A program made the translations under genes and the position numbers. From Desulfovibrio sp. (GTDB taxonomy: Bacteria; Desulfobacterota; Desulfovibrionia; Desulfovibrionales; Desulfovibrionaceae), in the NCBI GenBank assembly GCA_030145055.1, contig JAQYWK010000003.1:434001-498000 (forward strand): a stretch of 64,000 bases of DNA. The letters run 5' to 3'. This document shows positions 34,921 to 45,315 of the stretch, piece by piece. Positions within the stretch are counted from its first letter, which is position 1, and each line of letters opens with the position of its first letter. The notes under the pieces were generated by a model. The model was not told where the DNA came from. It did not search any database and saw nothing but the letters and a program-made list of their open reading frames with translations.

Positions 34921-35589
34921 ATGAAAGAATGCAAACAATGTGGCACATGTTGCCGAAAAGGTGGCCCGGCTCTTCATTTACAGGACCTTGAGCTAATTTC
35001 TCTTGAAGGTGGAATTGACCTAATAGATATAGTTACTCTTAGAAAAGGCGAACTTGCTTACGACCAGCCTGAAGGCGCTGTAGTTCCCTTGGCCTGTGAG
35101 ATTTTGAAAATCAAAGGAACCGGCGGAGAATGGATTTGCAAATTCCTTGCTCCTTCAACTCAGGCCTGTCGTATTTATAAAAACAGACCTCTTGAATGCA
35201 AAACTCTTTTTTGCGGAGATCCTGAACCTCTTCTTAAAATTTATGATAAAGAGAGAATCACCAGAAAGGATGTACTTCCTGAAGGGCACCCTGTCTTTGA
35301 AATAATTGAAGAACATGAAGCTAATTGCGATCCTGAAAAGATGGCCGTACTAGCTAAATATATCCTGGAAAACTGGGATAACAGCGCAGAACAGCAGGCT
35401 GATCTACGTGAAATGTTGATGTACGATAAATCTGTTCGAGAACTGCTCGTTGAAAAGTCCGGACTTCCTCTAGAATCAATGGAATTCTTTTTCGGCAGAC
35501 CTATGAACAGAGTCCTTTCAGGATTCGGTATTATGGCTTCTCCAAATGAAAACTCTTTTACACTTCGCAAAACTAAAGGGAGTGCTTAA
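34921..35589 (+). CDS. YkgJ-type cysteine-cluster protein divergent from dsrAB
   Basis: A 222-residue cytoplasmic protein with the zinc- or iron-binding cysteine pattern of the YkgJ/UPF0153 family: CKQCGTCCRKGG at the N-terminus, then CRIYKNRPLECKTLFCGD near residue 80, with single Cys at ACEILKI and EANCDPEK. The first 120 residues form this domain; the rest is helical and specific. No function is established for the family. It is transcribed divergently from dsrAB across a 373-bp gap and forms a two-gene unit with the next gene (2-nt gap). Similar unnamed genes stand next to dsrAB in other Desulfovibrio, as I recall, which would hint at a sulfite reductase link. Confidence 0.8.
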   Translation: MKECKQCGTCCRKGGPALHLQDLELISLEGGIDLIDIVTLRKGELAYDQPEGAVVPLACEILKIKGTGGEWICKFLAPSTQACRIYKNRPLECKTLFCGDPEPLLKIYDKERITRKDVLPEGHPVFEIIEEHEANCDPEKMAVLAKYILENWDNSAEQQADLREMLMYDKSVRELLVEKSGLPLESMEFFFGRPMNRVLSGFGIMASPNENSFTLRKTKGSA

Positions 35590-35591
35590 TT

Positions 35592-35861
35592 ATGCTAGAT
35601 GAACGCGGATTATATTACTATCCTTCTCTCCAGACTCGTGACACAAAAATGTATGTCAGAGAAAATAATGGCGGAGTTGAATTCAGACTTTGGTCCAACG
35701 ATAACCCTGTAATCTGGGAAAAACACGAATGGCTTCCATACGATGTTATTCTAGAAGCAGCGGAAGAATACAAAGAGCGCGGCTCAGACCGCAACCCGCT
35801 TGCCCTCTACGACCTGAACGTAGCCAAGCAGCTCATTAAAGAAAATAAATTGATTCATTAG
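35592..35861 (+). CDS. Small protein linked to the Cys-cluster gene near dsrAB
   Basis: An 89-residue soluble protein without recognised domain. It is rich in Tyr, Trp, Glu and Lys, with no cysteine; WSNDNPVIWEKHEWLPYDVI is the most distinctive stretch. It begins 2 nt after the YkgJ-type gene stop and is followed by a strong terminator, so it is the second gene of a two-gene unit. Tight coupling suggests that the two proteins work together. Function unknown. Confidence 0.75.
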   Translation: MLDERGLYYYPSLQTRDTKMYVRENNGGVEFRLWSNDNPVIWEKHEWLPYDVILEAAEEYKERGSDRNPLALYDLNVAKQLIKENKLIH

Positions 35862-35884
35862 AATTACTTTTGCTCGACAAAATA

Positions 35885-35918
35885 AAAATCCCGGAACAAC
35901 CTTGTTCCGGGATTTTTT
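35885..35918. terminator. Bidirectional terminator
   Basis: ATCCCGGAACAA (35888-35899) and TTGTTCCGGGAT (35902-35913) form a perfect 12-bp stem with A and T runs on the two sides, between convergent genes. Confidence 0.85.
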
Positions 35919-35921
35919 GTA

Positions 35922-36326
35922 TTAAATAGATTCAACTTCAATATTTTCCAACTTAAGCATAGCAGCAAAAAAGCCATCACCCTCAATTAGCTTCCCGCTA
36001 AAAGATCCATCATATATCATTCCGCACCCGCATGAAGGCGAGCGTGATTTAAGGATAGCTTTTTGGGCGCCAATAAGTTTGGCTAGCCTTACGCCCTCTT
36101 CTGCTCCTCTTAAAAAGTTTTCGCTAACGTCAACACCCTGCGTTGTAAGCACCTTATTTTTCACGATTTCACAACACGGACGTGGTGTTGGCAAACCACC
36201 CAATTGTTCAGGACATACTGGAACAGCCTTACCGTGTTTAACAAGCTCAACTACCCGGTCATCAGAACTATCTTCCCCGTTATACTTACAACTTAGACCA
36301 GCTAGACAGCCAGATACTATTATCAT
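35922..36326 (-). CDS. DUF523 family protein
   Basis: A 134-residue cytoplasmic protein of the DUF523 family. Markers are VSGCLAGLSCKYNGE at the start, VPVCPEQLGGLPTPRP, and SRSPSCGCGMIYDG. The cysteine motifs (C-x5-C, CPE, SCGCG) suggest iron-sulfur or metal binding. A related domain is the C-terminal part of tRNA/uridine-thiolation TudS-type desulfidases, so a sulfur-transfer function is possible, but none is proven for this form. It is convergent with the gene pair on its left and divergent from the serine dehydratase gene. Confidence 0.85.
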   Translation of the reverse strand: MIIVSGCLAGLSCKYNGEDSSDDRVVELVKHGKAVPVCPEQLGGLPTPRPCCEIVKNKVLTTQGVDVSENFLRGAEEGVRLAKLIGAQKAILKSRSPSCGCGMIYDGSFSGKLIEGDGFFAAMLKLENIEVESI

Positions 36327-36351
36327 TTTATCTCCGTCTGTTTAAGATCAA

Positions 36352-36380
36352 TTGTTTAAGATTGTTACTTATGCTAATAG
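36352..36380 (+). promoter_or_regulatory. Candidate promoter of the serine dehydratase gene
   Basis: TTGTTT (36352-36357) and TAATAG (36375-36380) are spaced by 17 bp. Confidence 0.35.
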
Positions 36381-36418
36381 CAATTTCATAATCAAATTGA
36401 CTGGTCAAGGAGGGTTCT

Positions 36419-37771
36419 ATGACTGCCATCACAACTTCTGTTTTCGAATTATTCAAAATCGGCCCCGGACCTTCTAGTTCTCACACCATAGGTCCAATGA
36501 AAGCCGGATATAATTTTAAAAAATCTATTGAAAACCTTCAGCTCCAAGCTAAGGCTACATCAATTGAAATCAGGCTTTATGGAAGCCTCAGCGCTACTGG
36601 CAAGGGGCATGGAACGGATAGAGCTGTCATTGCCGGCCTACTCGGATTCAAGCCGGACAACGTAGAATGTGACTTTCTAGATGGCCTTGCAGATGGAAAA
36701 AACCGCCAATTTAAAAGCGGTCAGATCATCCTTCCCTTGTCCATAAAAAACGTTGTCTATGCAGAAATTAAAAATGACTTTCCGTATAGCAACACTATGC
36801 TGATTCGCCTTAAAGATGGCGATAATATTCTTTTTGAACAGGAATATTACTCTATAGGCGGCGGATTTATTAAGTGGAAAGGAGAGGTACCTGCACTTAC
36901 CCGTGCCCCTGCTTACAAATACTCAAATATGGAAGAATTAAAAGGGTTACTCATTGAACATGATATGAGATTGCACCAGCTTATCCTTGAAAATGAGATG
37001 GCAATCACAGATTCAACTGAGCAAGAAATCATGGATAAACTCGATGCTATCTTGGACGTCATGAAAAAGGCTGTGAATAAAGGATTAGCCACCGAAGGAG
37101 TGCTTCCCGGCACAATCGGCCTTCACAGAAAAGCCAAGGATCTCATAACGTCCACGCCTAAAGGCTATAAGGATCCATCTAATTTCCTAATCAGATTGAA
37201 TGCTTACGCTTTTGCGGCATCCGAAGAAAACGCTGCGGGGCATATCGTTGTCACAGCTCCTACATCCGGTTCTGCGGGCGTAATTCCAGCAGTAATTTAT
37301 GCAATGGAAGAAGATGCAGATATGACCCGTGAGATGGTGCGCGAAGGAATGCTGGCTGCTGCTGCAGTAGGATTTATTGCCAAACATAACGCGAGTATAG
37401 CTGGAGCCGAAGTCGGTTGTCAGGGTGAAGTAGGAGTTGCGTCATCAATGGCGGCAGCCCTAATAACTTACGCAGCGGGGTTCAAATTCTGGCGCACTGA
37501 AAATGCGGCGGAAACTGCGCTGGAGCATCACTTAGGTATGACCTGCGACCCTGTTGGCGGGTATGTCCAAATCCCTTGTATTGAGCGTAACGCAATGGGA
37601 GCAGTAAAGGCGTACAATGCGTTCCTCATTGCAACAGTTGAAAACATAAAGTTTCATAAAGTAACTCTGGATGAGGCCGTGAAAGCCATGGCAGAAACCG
37701 GGAAAGATATGAGTAGTAAGTATAAGGAAACGTCAGAAGGAGGTCTAGCTGTATCAGTCCCAGACTGTTAA
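36419..37771 (+). CDS. sdaA: L-serine ammonia-lyase, single-chain iron-sulfur type
   Basis: This enzyme deaminates L-serine to pyruvate and ammonia with a [4Fe-4S] cluster. At 450 residues it is the fused form, beta domain first (FKIGPGPSSSHTIGPMKAG) and alpha domain after about residue 185. Cluster-binding cysteines are in AEVGCQGEVGVASS and in MTCDPVGGYVQIPCIERNA. VTAPTSGSAGVIPAV is the substrate loop. A strong AAGGAGGG site precedes the ATG, and a good terminator follows. Serine is a source of pyruvate for these bacteria, and the enzyme may also protect against serine excess. Confidence 0.93.
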   Translation: MTAITTSVFELFKIGPGPSSSHTIGPMKAGYNFKKSIENLQLQAKATSIEIRLYGSLSATGKGHGTDRAVIAGLLGFKPDNVECDFLDGLADGKNRQFKSGQIILPLSIKNVVYAEIKNDFPYSNTMLIRLKDGDNILFEQEYYSIGGGFIKWKGEVPALTRAPAYKYSNMEELKGLLIEHDMRLHQLILENEMAITDSTEQEIMDKLDAILDVMKKAVNKGLATEGVLPGTIGLHRKAKDLITSTPKGYKDPSNFLIRLNAYAFAASEENAAGHIVVTAPTSGSAGVIPAVIYAMEEDADMTREMVREGMLAAAAVGFIAKHNASIAGAEVGCQGEVGVASSMAAALITYAAGFKFWRTENAAETALEHHLGMTCDPVGGYVQIPCIERNAMGAVKAYNAFLIATVENIKFHKVTLDEAVKAMAETGKDMSSKYKETSEGGLAVSVPDC

Positions 37772-37815
37772 AAACAGCATAGCCTCCAACTTAGTTTTGA
37801 TTTTACACAAAAAGT

Positions 37816-37845
37816 AAACCCCGCCCTTAATTGGCGCGGGGTTTT
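37816..37845 (+). terminator. Terminator of sdaA
   Basis: AAACCCCGC (37816-37824) and GCGGGGTTT (37836-37844) form a 9-bp stem ending in T residues. Confidence 0.8.
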
Positions 37846-37935
37846 ACTATTCAAAAAACAATTAATAAATCAACAATTACAGTCAGTGATCTTTAATTTT
37901 CACATCTTCGAAAAGAATAATAGAGCGAACTTATT

Positions 37936-38850
37936 CTAAATACTCCTGTTCCTATTCGCCAGAACAACCCCTGAAATATTATGCCAGAGGCTGAATAATG
38001 CTCCGGGAAGCGCACTTGCCGCGCCGAAGTACTTAGTGGCCAAAGCGACTCCCAAACCAGAGTTCTGCATACCGACTTCAATAGAAAGAGTCAGGCTGTC
38101 CTTATGCGACAATCCGGTCACCCTTCCTACACCATATCCGGCAGCAAGACCTCCCAAATTATGAAGTACAACGGCAACAAAAATGAGTATGGGGAAAGTT
38201 GCAAGCATGGACTGATTAAGCCCTATAATACATGCGATTAACATCGCAATTACCATAATGGACAAACTCGGGAAAACATGAATAAGTGGGTCTATTTTTT
38301 TACGGAAAATCTTCCTGAGCACAAGCCCATCTACTAGGGGAAATATTACAATCCAGAAAACAGATTTTACCATCGGCAGGAAAGGTATCTCTATCTGTTC
38401 ATTTAACAGAAGGAAAATAATAGCAGGAGTCAGTATCGGAGCAAGACAAGTAGAAACCAAAGTCATTGTTACTGAAAGAGCAACATTAGCCTTAGCTAGA
38501 TGCGCGATAACATTAGAAGCTGTCCCGCCAGGACACGCCCCGACAACAACCATCCCAATCACAGCCTCCTGCGGCAACCCCAAAAGAGATGACAGCACAA
38601 CGGCAAGTACGGGCATAACAGTATACTGCAAAGCGACCCCGATACTAACCGCCTTGTAATTTTTAATAGCAACAGCAAAATCTTTAAAATCTAAGGTGAG
38701 CCCCATACCAAACATAATTATGCCTAAACACAAAGCAATATGGGGTTTAAGCCAAGTAAAAAGAGCCGGATCTAAATATGCGGCAACACTAAGTATAACT
38801 GCTACCAACAAGAAGTGACGTTCAATAAATCGGCAAATTAGGTGGCTCAT
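37936..38850 (-). CDS. Bile acid:sodium symporter (BASS) family transporter
   Basis: A 304-residue membrane protein with 9-10 hydrophobic segments. Family marks are GMGLTLDFKDF, the crossover motif VGACPGGTASNVIAHLAKANVALS, and IEVGMQNSGLGVALA with the sodium-site Glu/Gln/Asn. Bacterial members import organic anions such as bile salts, pantoate or keto acids with sodium; the substrate here is unknown. The C-terminal tail is short after helix 10 (GVVLANRNRSI). It stands alone, with no partner gene close by. Confidence 0.88.
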   Translation of the reverse strand: MSHLICRFIERHFLLVAVILSVAAYLDPALFTWLKPHIALCLGIIMFGMGLTLDFKDFAVAIKNYKAVSIGVALQYTVMPVLAVVLSSLLGLPQEAVIGMVVVGACPGGTASNVIAHLAKANVALSVTMTLVSTCLAPILTPAIIFLLLNEQIEIPFLPMVKSVFWIVIFPLVDGLVLRKIFRKKIDPLIHVFPSLSIMVIAMLIACIIGLNQSMLATFPILIFVAVVLHNLGGLAAGYGVGRVTGLSHKDSLTLSIEVGMQNSGLGVALATKYFGAASALPGALFSLWHNISGVVLANRNRSI

Positions 38851-39020
38851 TTTTCTCCAATATATTTATCATTTCAATCGCAGTTTATTATCAAAAAAAA
38901 GACCGCAAAAAGCGGCGACAGAACAAACTGAGATTAAAACTCATTCAATTTTAAAAATAAATAAAAACAACACCTTAAAAAGTGATAAATAGTCCATCAG
39001 ATTGAATTAAAGGAAATTTA

Positions 39021-39335
39021 TTAACCCACCACAGCCTTAAGCTCTTCGAGGTAATTACGATATTTTGCAACCAATGACCCTAGAGCATCGCTCATTCCCA
39101 TCTTTGAAACATCCTGAATAGCCATTCCCAGCTTACTAAGCGGATCAAGACTAAAATTCGCTGCGGCTCCTTTCAAACTATGCCCAAGCCTACTAACTTC
39201 TGCAAGATTCCCATCTTTAAGACTTTTTTCCATTATTTCTAATTCATCAAACTGGTGAATCACAAAATACGGAATCAAACCCCTTAAGCTTTCATCAATT
39301 ACGAATATACTTTTCTTCATACTATCTTCAGACAT
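39021..39335 (-). CDS. HPt-domain protein next to a hybrid kinase
   Basis: A 104-residue single HPt domain. The phosphorylatable residue is His52 in RLGHSLKGAAANFSL, the classical H-S-L-K-G-x-x-x-x motif. The gene lies 33 nt downstream of the hybrid histidine kinase gene on the same strand, so it is the likely next station of that phosphorelay. The hybrid kinase's last receiver keeps its acceptor Asp and could donate phosphate to this HPt. No DNA-binding response regulator is adjacent. Confidence 0.88.
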   Translation of the reverse strand: MSEDSMKKSIFVIDESLRGLIPYFVIHQFDELEIMEKSLKDGNLAEVSRLGHSLKGAAANFSLDPLSKLGMAIQDVSKMGMSDALGSLVAKYRNYLEELKAVVG

Positions 39336-39368
39336 CAGCTAGCTCTCCGCCTTTATATCTTCGGAAAA

Positions 39369-41720
39369 TTAATTACCTTTTGCAACTGACATCACAACTG
39401 AACGAATAGTATCCCACCTTACAGGCTTAGAAATGAAGCCATCACAGCCGGCTTTTATACTGTCTGCTTCCGAACCGCCAAAGCCATGTGCCGCCAAAGC
39501 CATGATACTCGCTCTACTTCTTCCTTCTTCAGCCTCAATTTCACGTATCTTTACAACAGCTTCAAGACCATCCATGACAGGCAAATCAAGATCCATAAAA
39601 ACGAGATCGAAATCCCCAGACGCAAACAATTGAACAGCCCGAAGTCCATCCGTTACAGACATAACGCTCATACCGGCATCTTTTATGAAAAGTTCTAAAA
39701 TATTTCGATGATCTTCGTTATCTTCTACTAAAAGGACCTTCAAAACAGGACACAAACCTTCTAGGTCTCTTTCTGCATTCTCAGCAAGTCCAGAAAGACA
39801 GACAACTAGATCAACATCAAAGAGAGGTTTAATCAAGGTGTAATGAGCGCCCTCGGAAAGGGCATTGTTCCGATCAATCTCTGAACATCCAGCAGAAAAA
39901 GTAATTACAACTTTCCCATGCAGACAGTCCAGGTTTCTCGCCTGGGATATAAAACTTATCCCGGACATATCAGACATTTCATTCGCTATAAATAATACAT
40001 CATAGGGTTCATTTAGAAATAGAGAACTCTTTAGGTAGTCGAGTCCGGAAACTCCGGTGGCAGTCACAGTAGTTTCTACACCAAGGGCTTCTAAGCGGCG
40101 AGTTAAAGCTTCTCTGACAGTATGGTTATCATCAATCAATAACACTTTTGTTCCTGAAAAGTCGACTATACCCGGCTTTGCCTCCGCAATGGACTGACGA
40201 AATGGAACTGAAAAGAAGAAAATAGATCCCTTCCCACTTTCACTTTCAAACCATATTTTACCACCCATGAGACCGGCAAGTCTTGACCCAATAGCCAACC
40301 CAAGTCCAGTCCCTCCGTACTCGCGACTGGTAGAGCCATCAACTTGGACAAAACTGTCAAAAATTAGATCTTGCTTTCTCTCAGAAATACCAATTCCAGT
40401 ATCCCTAATAGTGAAAAGAAGTTGATGATGCTCACCAGTATCGCCCTGTGAGGTCAACTTAATCTCAACTTCTCCGCTAGAGGTAAACTTGACCGCATTT
40501 GAAACAATATTCATTAAAACCTGTCGAACCCGCATGGCGTCTCCGACCACTTGATCAGGAACCGCTGGATCTACATCACAAATAATTTCAATATCGCGCG
40601 CGTGTGCTAAATGAGCCACGCTTCTAGCAACACCTTGAACTATGTGAGATGGATCAAATGCGACAGGCACAAGATCAATTTGCCCAGATTCAATTTGAAC
40701 AAAGTCCAAAATATCATCGATGATTTTTAAAAGAATCTCACCTGCACCTCTAAAAATTTCAACATACCCCGCCTGCTCAGAATCAAGTTTGGTCTCCACT
40801 AACAAATTCCCCATTCCTAAAATGGCATTCATTGGTGTCCGTATTTCATGACTTATCAATGCGAGAAATTCACTTTTAAAACGACTTGCCTTTTCAGCTT
40901 TACCCTTCGCCTTTTCAAGTTCCTTAACAGTAAAAGACAATTCATCTAAAACTGAAGTTAAATTATCCTGGGCCTTTATGCGCGCATCATTTTCTTTACT
41001 AAGCTTTAAATTTACGAAGCTAAGATCTCTAGTGCGCTCAGCAACCATTTCTTCCTGTTCACAATTCAAACGATAAATTTTATCACTAACAGTGTTCAGA
41101 GCCGTAGCGAGTGAGCCGATTTCATCTCGCCGTCTAATATCATCAACCTTTATAAACTCATTGCGTTCAATTCCAATCGCCTGTTTTGAAAGTTTGATAA
41201 CAGGTAGAATAAAAAACCTTCTCAAAAAACAATTAACGCTAACCCCTGAAACAACAACCATTAATGCGATAATTAAAAATAAATTTCGCATAGTTAAATA
41301 GTTCGCTTCAGCGGCAGAGTTAAGGCTCACACCGACAACTACACGCCCGAGATATTTACCATCCTTAAGAATGCGTTTTTCCACACTCAAAATATTACTT
41401 GAATCAGATGGAGCAGGAGATTCACCATACTGACCATAAATCGAATCATTCTGATCGTAGACGATACAATAAACAACCTCAGAGGGAACACATGCACCCT
41501 TTGCGACTTCAACTAATCTACCTTCTTCGTGGTTAATAATGGCTTCAACGCTGGTATATGCAACTAAAGAAGCAACATTTTCGCCTCTGGATTGCATATT
41601 TTCGAAGATTAAATCATGGTACTTGTCTGCAACAAAAAAGCCCAATGGCACTAACACCACAAGCATTATAGCCAAGACACCAAGAGTAACGCCATGTCGC
41701 ATTTTAGATAGGTTAAACAT
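39369..41720 (-). CDS. Hybrid sensor histidine kinase with two receivers, first degenerate
   Basis: A 783-residue inner-membrane kinase. A first TM at about 12-32, a periplasmic region of about 110 residues and a second TM at about 143-165 are followed by HAMP and a coiled coil. The HisKA box is [20 protein letters not shown], and the ATPase has [17 protein letters not shown] and [10 protein letters not shown], all intact. Receiver 1 (about 530-650) begins VLLIDDN but has [11 protein letters not shown] where LVLMDxxMPxMDG is expected, so the acceptor Asp is Ala. Receiver 2 (about 655-775) has the intact [11 protein letters not shown]. The ligand is unknown. An HPt protein is encoded next. Confidence 0.9.
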   Translation of the reverse strand: MFNLSKMRHGVTLGVLAIMLVVLVPLGFFVADKYHDLIFENMQSRGENVASLVAYTSVEAIINHEEGRLVEVAKGACVPSEVVYCIVYDQNDSIYGQYGESPAPSDSSNILSVEKRILKDGKYLGRVVVGVSLNSAAEANYLTMRNLFLIIALMVVVSGVSVNCFLRRFFILPVIKLSKQAIGIERNEFIKVDDIRRRDEIGSLATALNTVSDKIYRLNCEQEEMVAERTRDLSFVNLKLSKENDARIKAQDNLTSVLDELSFTVKELEKAKGKAEKASRFKSEFLALISHEIRTPMNAILGMGNLLVETKLDSEQAGYVEIFRGAGEILLKIIDDILDFVQIESGQIDLVPVAFDPSHIVQGVARSVAHLAHARDIEIICDVDPAVPDQVVGDAMRVRQVLMNIVSNAVKFTSSGEVEIKLTSQGDTGEHHQLLFTIRDTGIGISERKQDLIFDSFVQVDGSTSREYGGTGLGLAIGSRLAGLMGGKIWFESESGKGSIFFFSVPFRQSIAEAKPGIVDFSGTKVLLIDDNHTVREALTRRLEALGVETTVTATGVSGLDYLKSSLFLNEPYDVLFIANEMSDMSGISFISQARNLDCLHGKVVITFSAGCSEIDRNNALSEGAHYTLIKPLFDVDLVVCLSGLAENAERDLEGLCPVLKVLLVEDNEDHRNILELFIKDAGMSVMSVTDGLRAVQLFASGDFDLVFMDLDLPVMDGLEAVVKIREIEAEEGRSRASIMALAAHGFGGSEADSIKAGCDGFISKPVRWDTIRSVVMSVAKGN

Positions 41721-41774
41721 TCTGCTTATTTCCGCCCTGTGATTCGCATTTTTTTAATAAAATAATAAAAGCTT

Positions 41775-43286
41775 CTACTTATCATCTTTATCTTCAGGCT
41801 CAAGCATACCGCCTAGATCAGGTCCTAAAACCCTACCCGGCCACTTGTAAAAACAATACCCATGCTTCTCGACATATTTACGAATTTTCTGCTGTCCGCC
41901 ACGAGCGAAAGGAAGTGATGTAAACCCTATATGTTTTTTTGTCACATCTATGTCACCAAAAAGATACATCAAATTAAAAGGCACCGCCTTTTCTGGATAA
42001 ATGTCCGCAGGAACAACCAAATGCATGGCGCGGGAATTACTACCTCTGAAGACATTTATTTTACCAGTCAAAATTTTCTTCTCTTCAACTTCATCCTTGA
42101 AGAAAGGTTCAATTAATCTTTTCAAAGTTCCATCAACTTTTGCAATAGCCAGGCCGTAATTAGTGATCGGAACCTGTTGCCTGTCGCAATCCCTTATCCT
42201 ACGCAACATATCGCCCCGTTCTGTCATACAAGCTCCGCAATGCACGACCAACTGATAACTGGAAAGATCAAGCGGCAATCCACAACCAGTCTTTGATTCA
42301 AAAAATATTTTTTTGCCTGAATACCCTGCGATCCGCGCGGGAATCATCTCTTTGCCTAAATCTTCAGCTTTTGGATGATGCGGACAAGCCTCAACAATCA
42401 GGACCTTATCACCATCTTTGAGGTTATCAATGGCATTAGCTCCTTGAACCAACTGTTCAAGATTACCCTTGTGACGAGCAAATAAAATCGGAAAAGTAGT
42501 TAAAGGAACATCCGTAGGAACAATATCTAAAACTTTCTTTACGGCCTGCGAATCCGCTATAACTAGTGCAGGGTGTCTCTTTTGAACTGAAACTGTTTGA
42601 AAAAGCTCCCCCTCCTTAACGATCACGGCGATTCCGCCGACATCAAGAATCTCACGTAAAACCTGAGATTTTGGAAGGCCGAGACGACCTTTTGGAGAAA
42701 CAGGATCTTCCGAAACCACACAAATTACAAAATCTCCCTTGCCTATCAAATCCTTAGCAAGAACAGGATCCAACAAGTTGTCTTCAGGAGCCAAAGCCAT
42801 AATAGACTTTTTGAGTCGTTCAATTCCGCGCCCATCAATAGTAGAAGTGGCAACAAATCTGAGGCCTCTTGAACCACAAAATTCCATATCCGCAAGACTA
42901 GGACGCCTTATATCAACCTTATTGAAGACGATCACACAGGGAATGCCCCGCTCAATGAGCAAAGCCGTTAGCTCCCGTTCTTCATCTGTAATACCAGCTT
43001 CATCGGTAACAACAACGGCAACGTCTACGCTATGCAAAGCTTCTTTTATCAGCCTTGCTTTATCGTCTCCTGGCACATGAGCGTCAGTGTCATATATAGT
43101 TACAGGTCCCAGCGGATGAATCTCAGTCCTTGTAAGAGGGTACATTTCATCTTCTGTCACCACAGGACTTAAGTCCTCATCTTCCCCAATCCCGGAAAGA
43201 ACTCTGATAATCGAGGATTTACCTGCATTACTTCGTCCCGCGATAGCAATAGCAAGCCTCGAACTTTTATCATTTTCAGGACTCAT
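41775..43286 (-). CDS. hydF: [FeFe]-hydrogenase maturation GTPase HydF, long form
   Basis: HydF is the GTPase scaffold on which the 2Fe subcluster of the H-cluster is assembled before transfer to the hydrogenase. The GTPase domain has GRSNAGKSSIIRVL (residue 17 on), the G3 site YDTDAHVPG and NKVD. The [4Fe-4S] ligands are in EACPHHPKAED and VVHCGACM, the CxH...HCxxC pattern of HydF. At 503 residues the protein is about 90-100 longer than ordinary HydF; the extra part begins near residue 395 (GKINVFRGSNSRAMHLVVP) and has no motif I know. HydE, HydG and the hydrogenase are not in the window. Confidence 0.9.
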   Translation of the reverse strand: MSPENDKSSRLAIAIAGRSNAGKSSIIRVLSGIGEDEDLSPVVTEDEMYPLTRTEIHPLGPVTIYDTDAHVPGDDKARLIKEALHSVDVAVVVTDEAGITDEERELTALLIERGIPCVIVFNKVDIRRPSLADMEFCGSRGLRFVATSTIDGRGIERLKKSIMALAPEDNLLDPVLAKDLIGKGDFVICVVSEDPVSPKGRLGLPKSQVLREILDVGGIAVIVKEGELFQTVSVQKRHPALVIADSQAVKKVLDIVPTDVPLTTFPILFARHKGNLEQLVQGANAIDNLKDGDKVLIVEACPHHPKAEDLGKEMIPARIAGYSGKKIFFESKTGCGLPLDLSSYQLVVHCGACMTERGDMLRRIRDCDRQQVPITNYGLAIAKVDGTLKRLIEPFFKDEVEEKKILTGKINVFRGSNSRAMHLVVPADIYPEKAVPFNLMYLFGDIDVTKKHIGFTSLPFARGGQQKIRKYVEKHGYCFYKWPGRVLGPDLGGMLEPEDKDDK

Positions 43287-43455
43287 CCTCTAACCTCCAT
43301 TTCAATTCAAAAAAATGCATACTCATTACATTCACCGATATGAATCATTTCTACGTATTTAATATGCTTTGAATAACATTATTTTGAACATCTTTCACCC
43401 CTTCATCCCAGCATAAAGCTGCTTGATAATGCAAATAGCTATCCGCAAAAGCAAG

Positions 43456-43490
43456 CAAAAAACCCGAAAAGTAATTATTACTTTTCGGGC
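43456..43490 (-). terminator. Terminator of glnS
   Basis: CCCGAAAAGTAA (43463-43474) and TTACTTTTCGGG (43478-43489) form a perfect 12-bp stem; on the minus strand a T run (43462-43457) follows. Confidence 0.85.
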
Positions 43491-43529
43491 TGAATAAGAG
43501 ACAGCTCTAATAAACACAAAACTGAGCGG

Positions 43530-45224
43530 TTATTTCTGATTTTTAGTGATTCTTTTCCACGTATCCCTGAGGGTTGCAGTTCTATTGAACACAGGCTTTT
43601 CAGCACTAGAATCTTTGTCCACACAGAAATAACCAACCCGTTCAAATTGACATCTGAATCCGGGTTCAACGTTACCAAGAAACGGCTCAACATAACACTT
43701 CGGCAAAACTTTCAAGGAATCTGAATTAATATGGTCCTTGAAATCAGAGCCATCTTTGTTATCCATTGGATTTTCTTTAGTGAAAAGATGCTCATAAAGC
43801 CTGACTTCAACTTCTTTAGCATGAGCCACAGAAACCCAGTGTATAGTGCCCTTAACTTTTCTTCCGTCTTTGGACCAACCGCCAACTGTGGCGGGATCAT
43901 AAGTACAGCGTAGTTCAACAACTTCGCCGTTTTCATCTTTAATAGCCTCGGTGCAAGTGATATAATAACCGTAACGAAGGCGAACTTCACGCCCGACAGA
44001 AAGTCTGAAAAACTTCTTCGGAGCGTCTTCCATGTAGTCTTCACGCTCAATGTACAAAACCTTGGAAAAAGGAACCATGCGGCTTCCGGCATCCGGATTT
44101 CCAGGGTTGTTCAGAAATTCGAATTCTTCAACCTTATCATCAGGATAATTCTCAATAACAACCTTGAGAGGATTAACAACGCCCATGTATCTTGAAGAAG
44201 TCTCGTTCAAATCTTCGCGAACAGAGAACTCAAGCAGAGCGAAATCGACCATATTGGTGGCCTTTGCAACTCCGATGCGCTCACAGAAATTACGGATAGA
44301 AGCGGGCGAGTAACCGCGCCTTCTCATACCTGAAATAGTCGGCATTCTAGGGTCATCCCAGCCTGTCACATTACCTTCTTCCACAAGCTGAATAAGGCGA
44401 CGTTTACTCATTACAGTATAGCTCATATTGAGCCTTGCGAATTCAATCTGCTGCGGCCTGTATACCCCGAGAGTTTCAAGAACCCAGTCATACAAAGGAC
44501 GATTATTTTCAAATTCCAAAGTACAGACAGAGTGAGTAATTTTTTCAAGAGAATCTGAAAGACAATGCGTAAAATCGTACATGGGATAAATGCACCATTT
44601 GTCGCCAGTACGATGATGATCAACTTTTCTGATCCGGTAAAGAGCAGGATCTCGCATAATCATGTTCGGAGAAGCCATGTCTATTTTCGCGCGAAGCAAA
44701 TGTTCGCCATCAGCGTATTCTCCGTTCTTCATGGACTCGAAAAGAGTAAGGTTCTCCTCAATTGAGCGTGAACGATAAGGACTGTCTTTGCCTGGCTCAG
44801 TCAAAGTACCTCGATATTCACGGGTTTCTTCAGCACTGAGACTATCGACATAGGCTTTGCCGTCCTTAATAAGCTGAACAGCAAACGCATACAGGTTATC
44901 AAAATAGTCAGAAGAATAGTGAAGACGATCTTCCCAATCAAAACCAAGCCAGTGCACATCTTCCTTTATTGACTCAACATACTCGACTTCTTCTTTAACC
45001 GGGTTAGTATCATCAAAACGCAGGTTGCATGTGCCTCCGAAATCTGTAGCAAGACCAAAATTCAAACAAATAGACTTAGCATGCCCAATATGAAGGTATC
45101 CATTAGGTTCAGGAGGAAATCTTGTTGCGACCCGTCCGTCATATTTTCCTGTCTCATTATCTTTTTCGATAATTGCCGCGATAAAATTTTTAGGGCTATT
45201 TGAATCAGTATTATTCTCTGACAT
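43530..45224 (-). CDS. glnS: Glutaminyl-tRNA synthetase
   Basis: GlnRS charges tRNA-Gln directly. The 564-residue length is that of bacterial GlnRS. The class I signature is [15 protein letters not shown], the KMSKS loop is present as VMSKRR, and the specificity regions RFDDTNP and [12 protein letters not shown] are clear. The presence of GlnRS means that this organism does not need the GatCAB amidotransferase for tRNA-Gln, as is usual in gamma-proteobacteria and in many Desulfovibrio through transfer. A strong terminator follows, and a promoter-like pair lies about 95 nt upstream. Confidence 0.97.
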   Translation of the reverse strand: MSENNTDSNSPKNFIAAIIEKDNETGKYDGRVATRFPPEPNGYLHIGHAKSICLNFGLATDFGGTCNLRFDDTNPVKEEVEYVESIKEDVHWLGFDWEDRLHYSSDYFDNLYAFAVQLIKDGKAYVDSLSAEETREYRGTLTEPGKDSPYRSRSIEENLTLFESMKNGEYADGEHLLRAKIDMASPNMIMRDPALYRIRKVDHHRTGDKWCIYPMYDFTHCLSDSLEKITHSVCTLEFENNRPLYDWVLETLGVYRPQQIEFARLNMSYTVMSKRRLIQLVEEGNVTGWDDPRMPTISGMRRRGYSPASIRNFCERIGVAKATNMVDFALLEFSVREDLNETSSRYMGVVNPLKVVIENYPDDKVEEFEFLNNPGNPDAGSRMVPFSKVLYIEREDYMEDAPKKFFRLSVGREVRLRYGYYITCTEAIKDENGEVVELRCTYDPATVGGWSKDGRKVKGTIHWVSVAHAKEVEVRLYEHLFTKENPMDNKDGSDFKDHINSDSLKVLPKCYVEPFLGNVEPGFRCQFERVGYFCVDKDSSAEKPVFNRTATLRDTWKRITKNQK

Positions 45225-45315
45225 CGATATATATCCTTAATGAAATTCTGTGATGTTTTAACATGAACTTGCAAACTCTATGAAAAGCATAAAGCCCGCC
45301 ACATTCTGAAACTTT

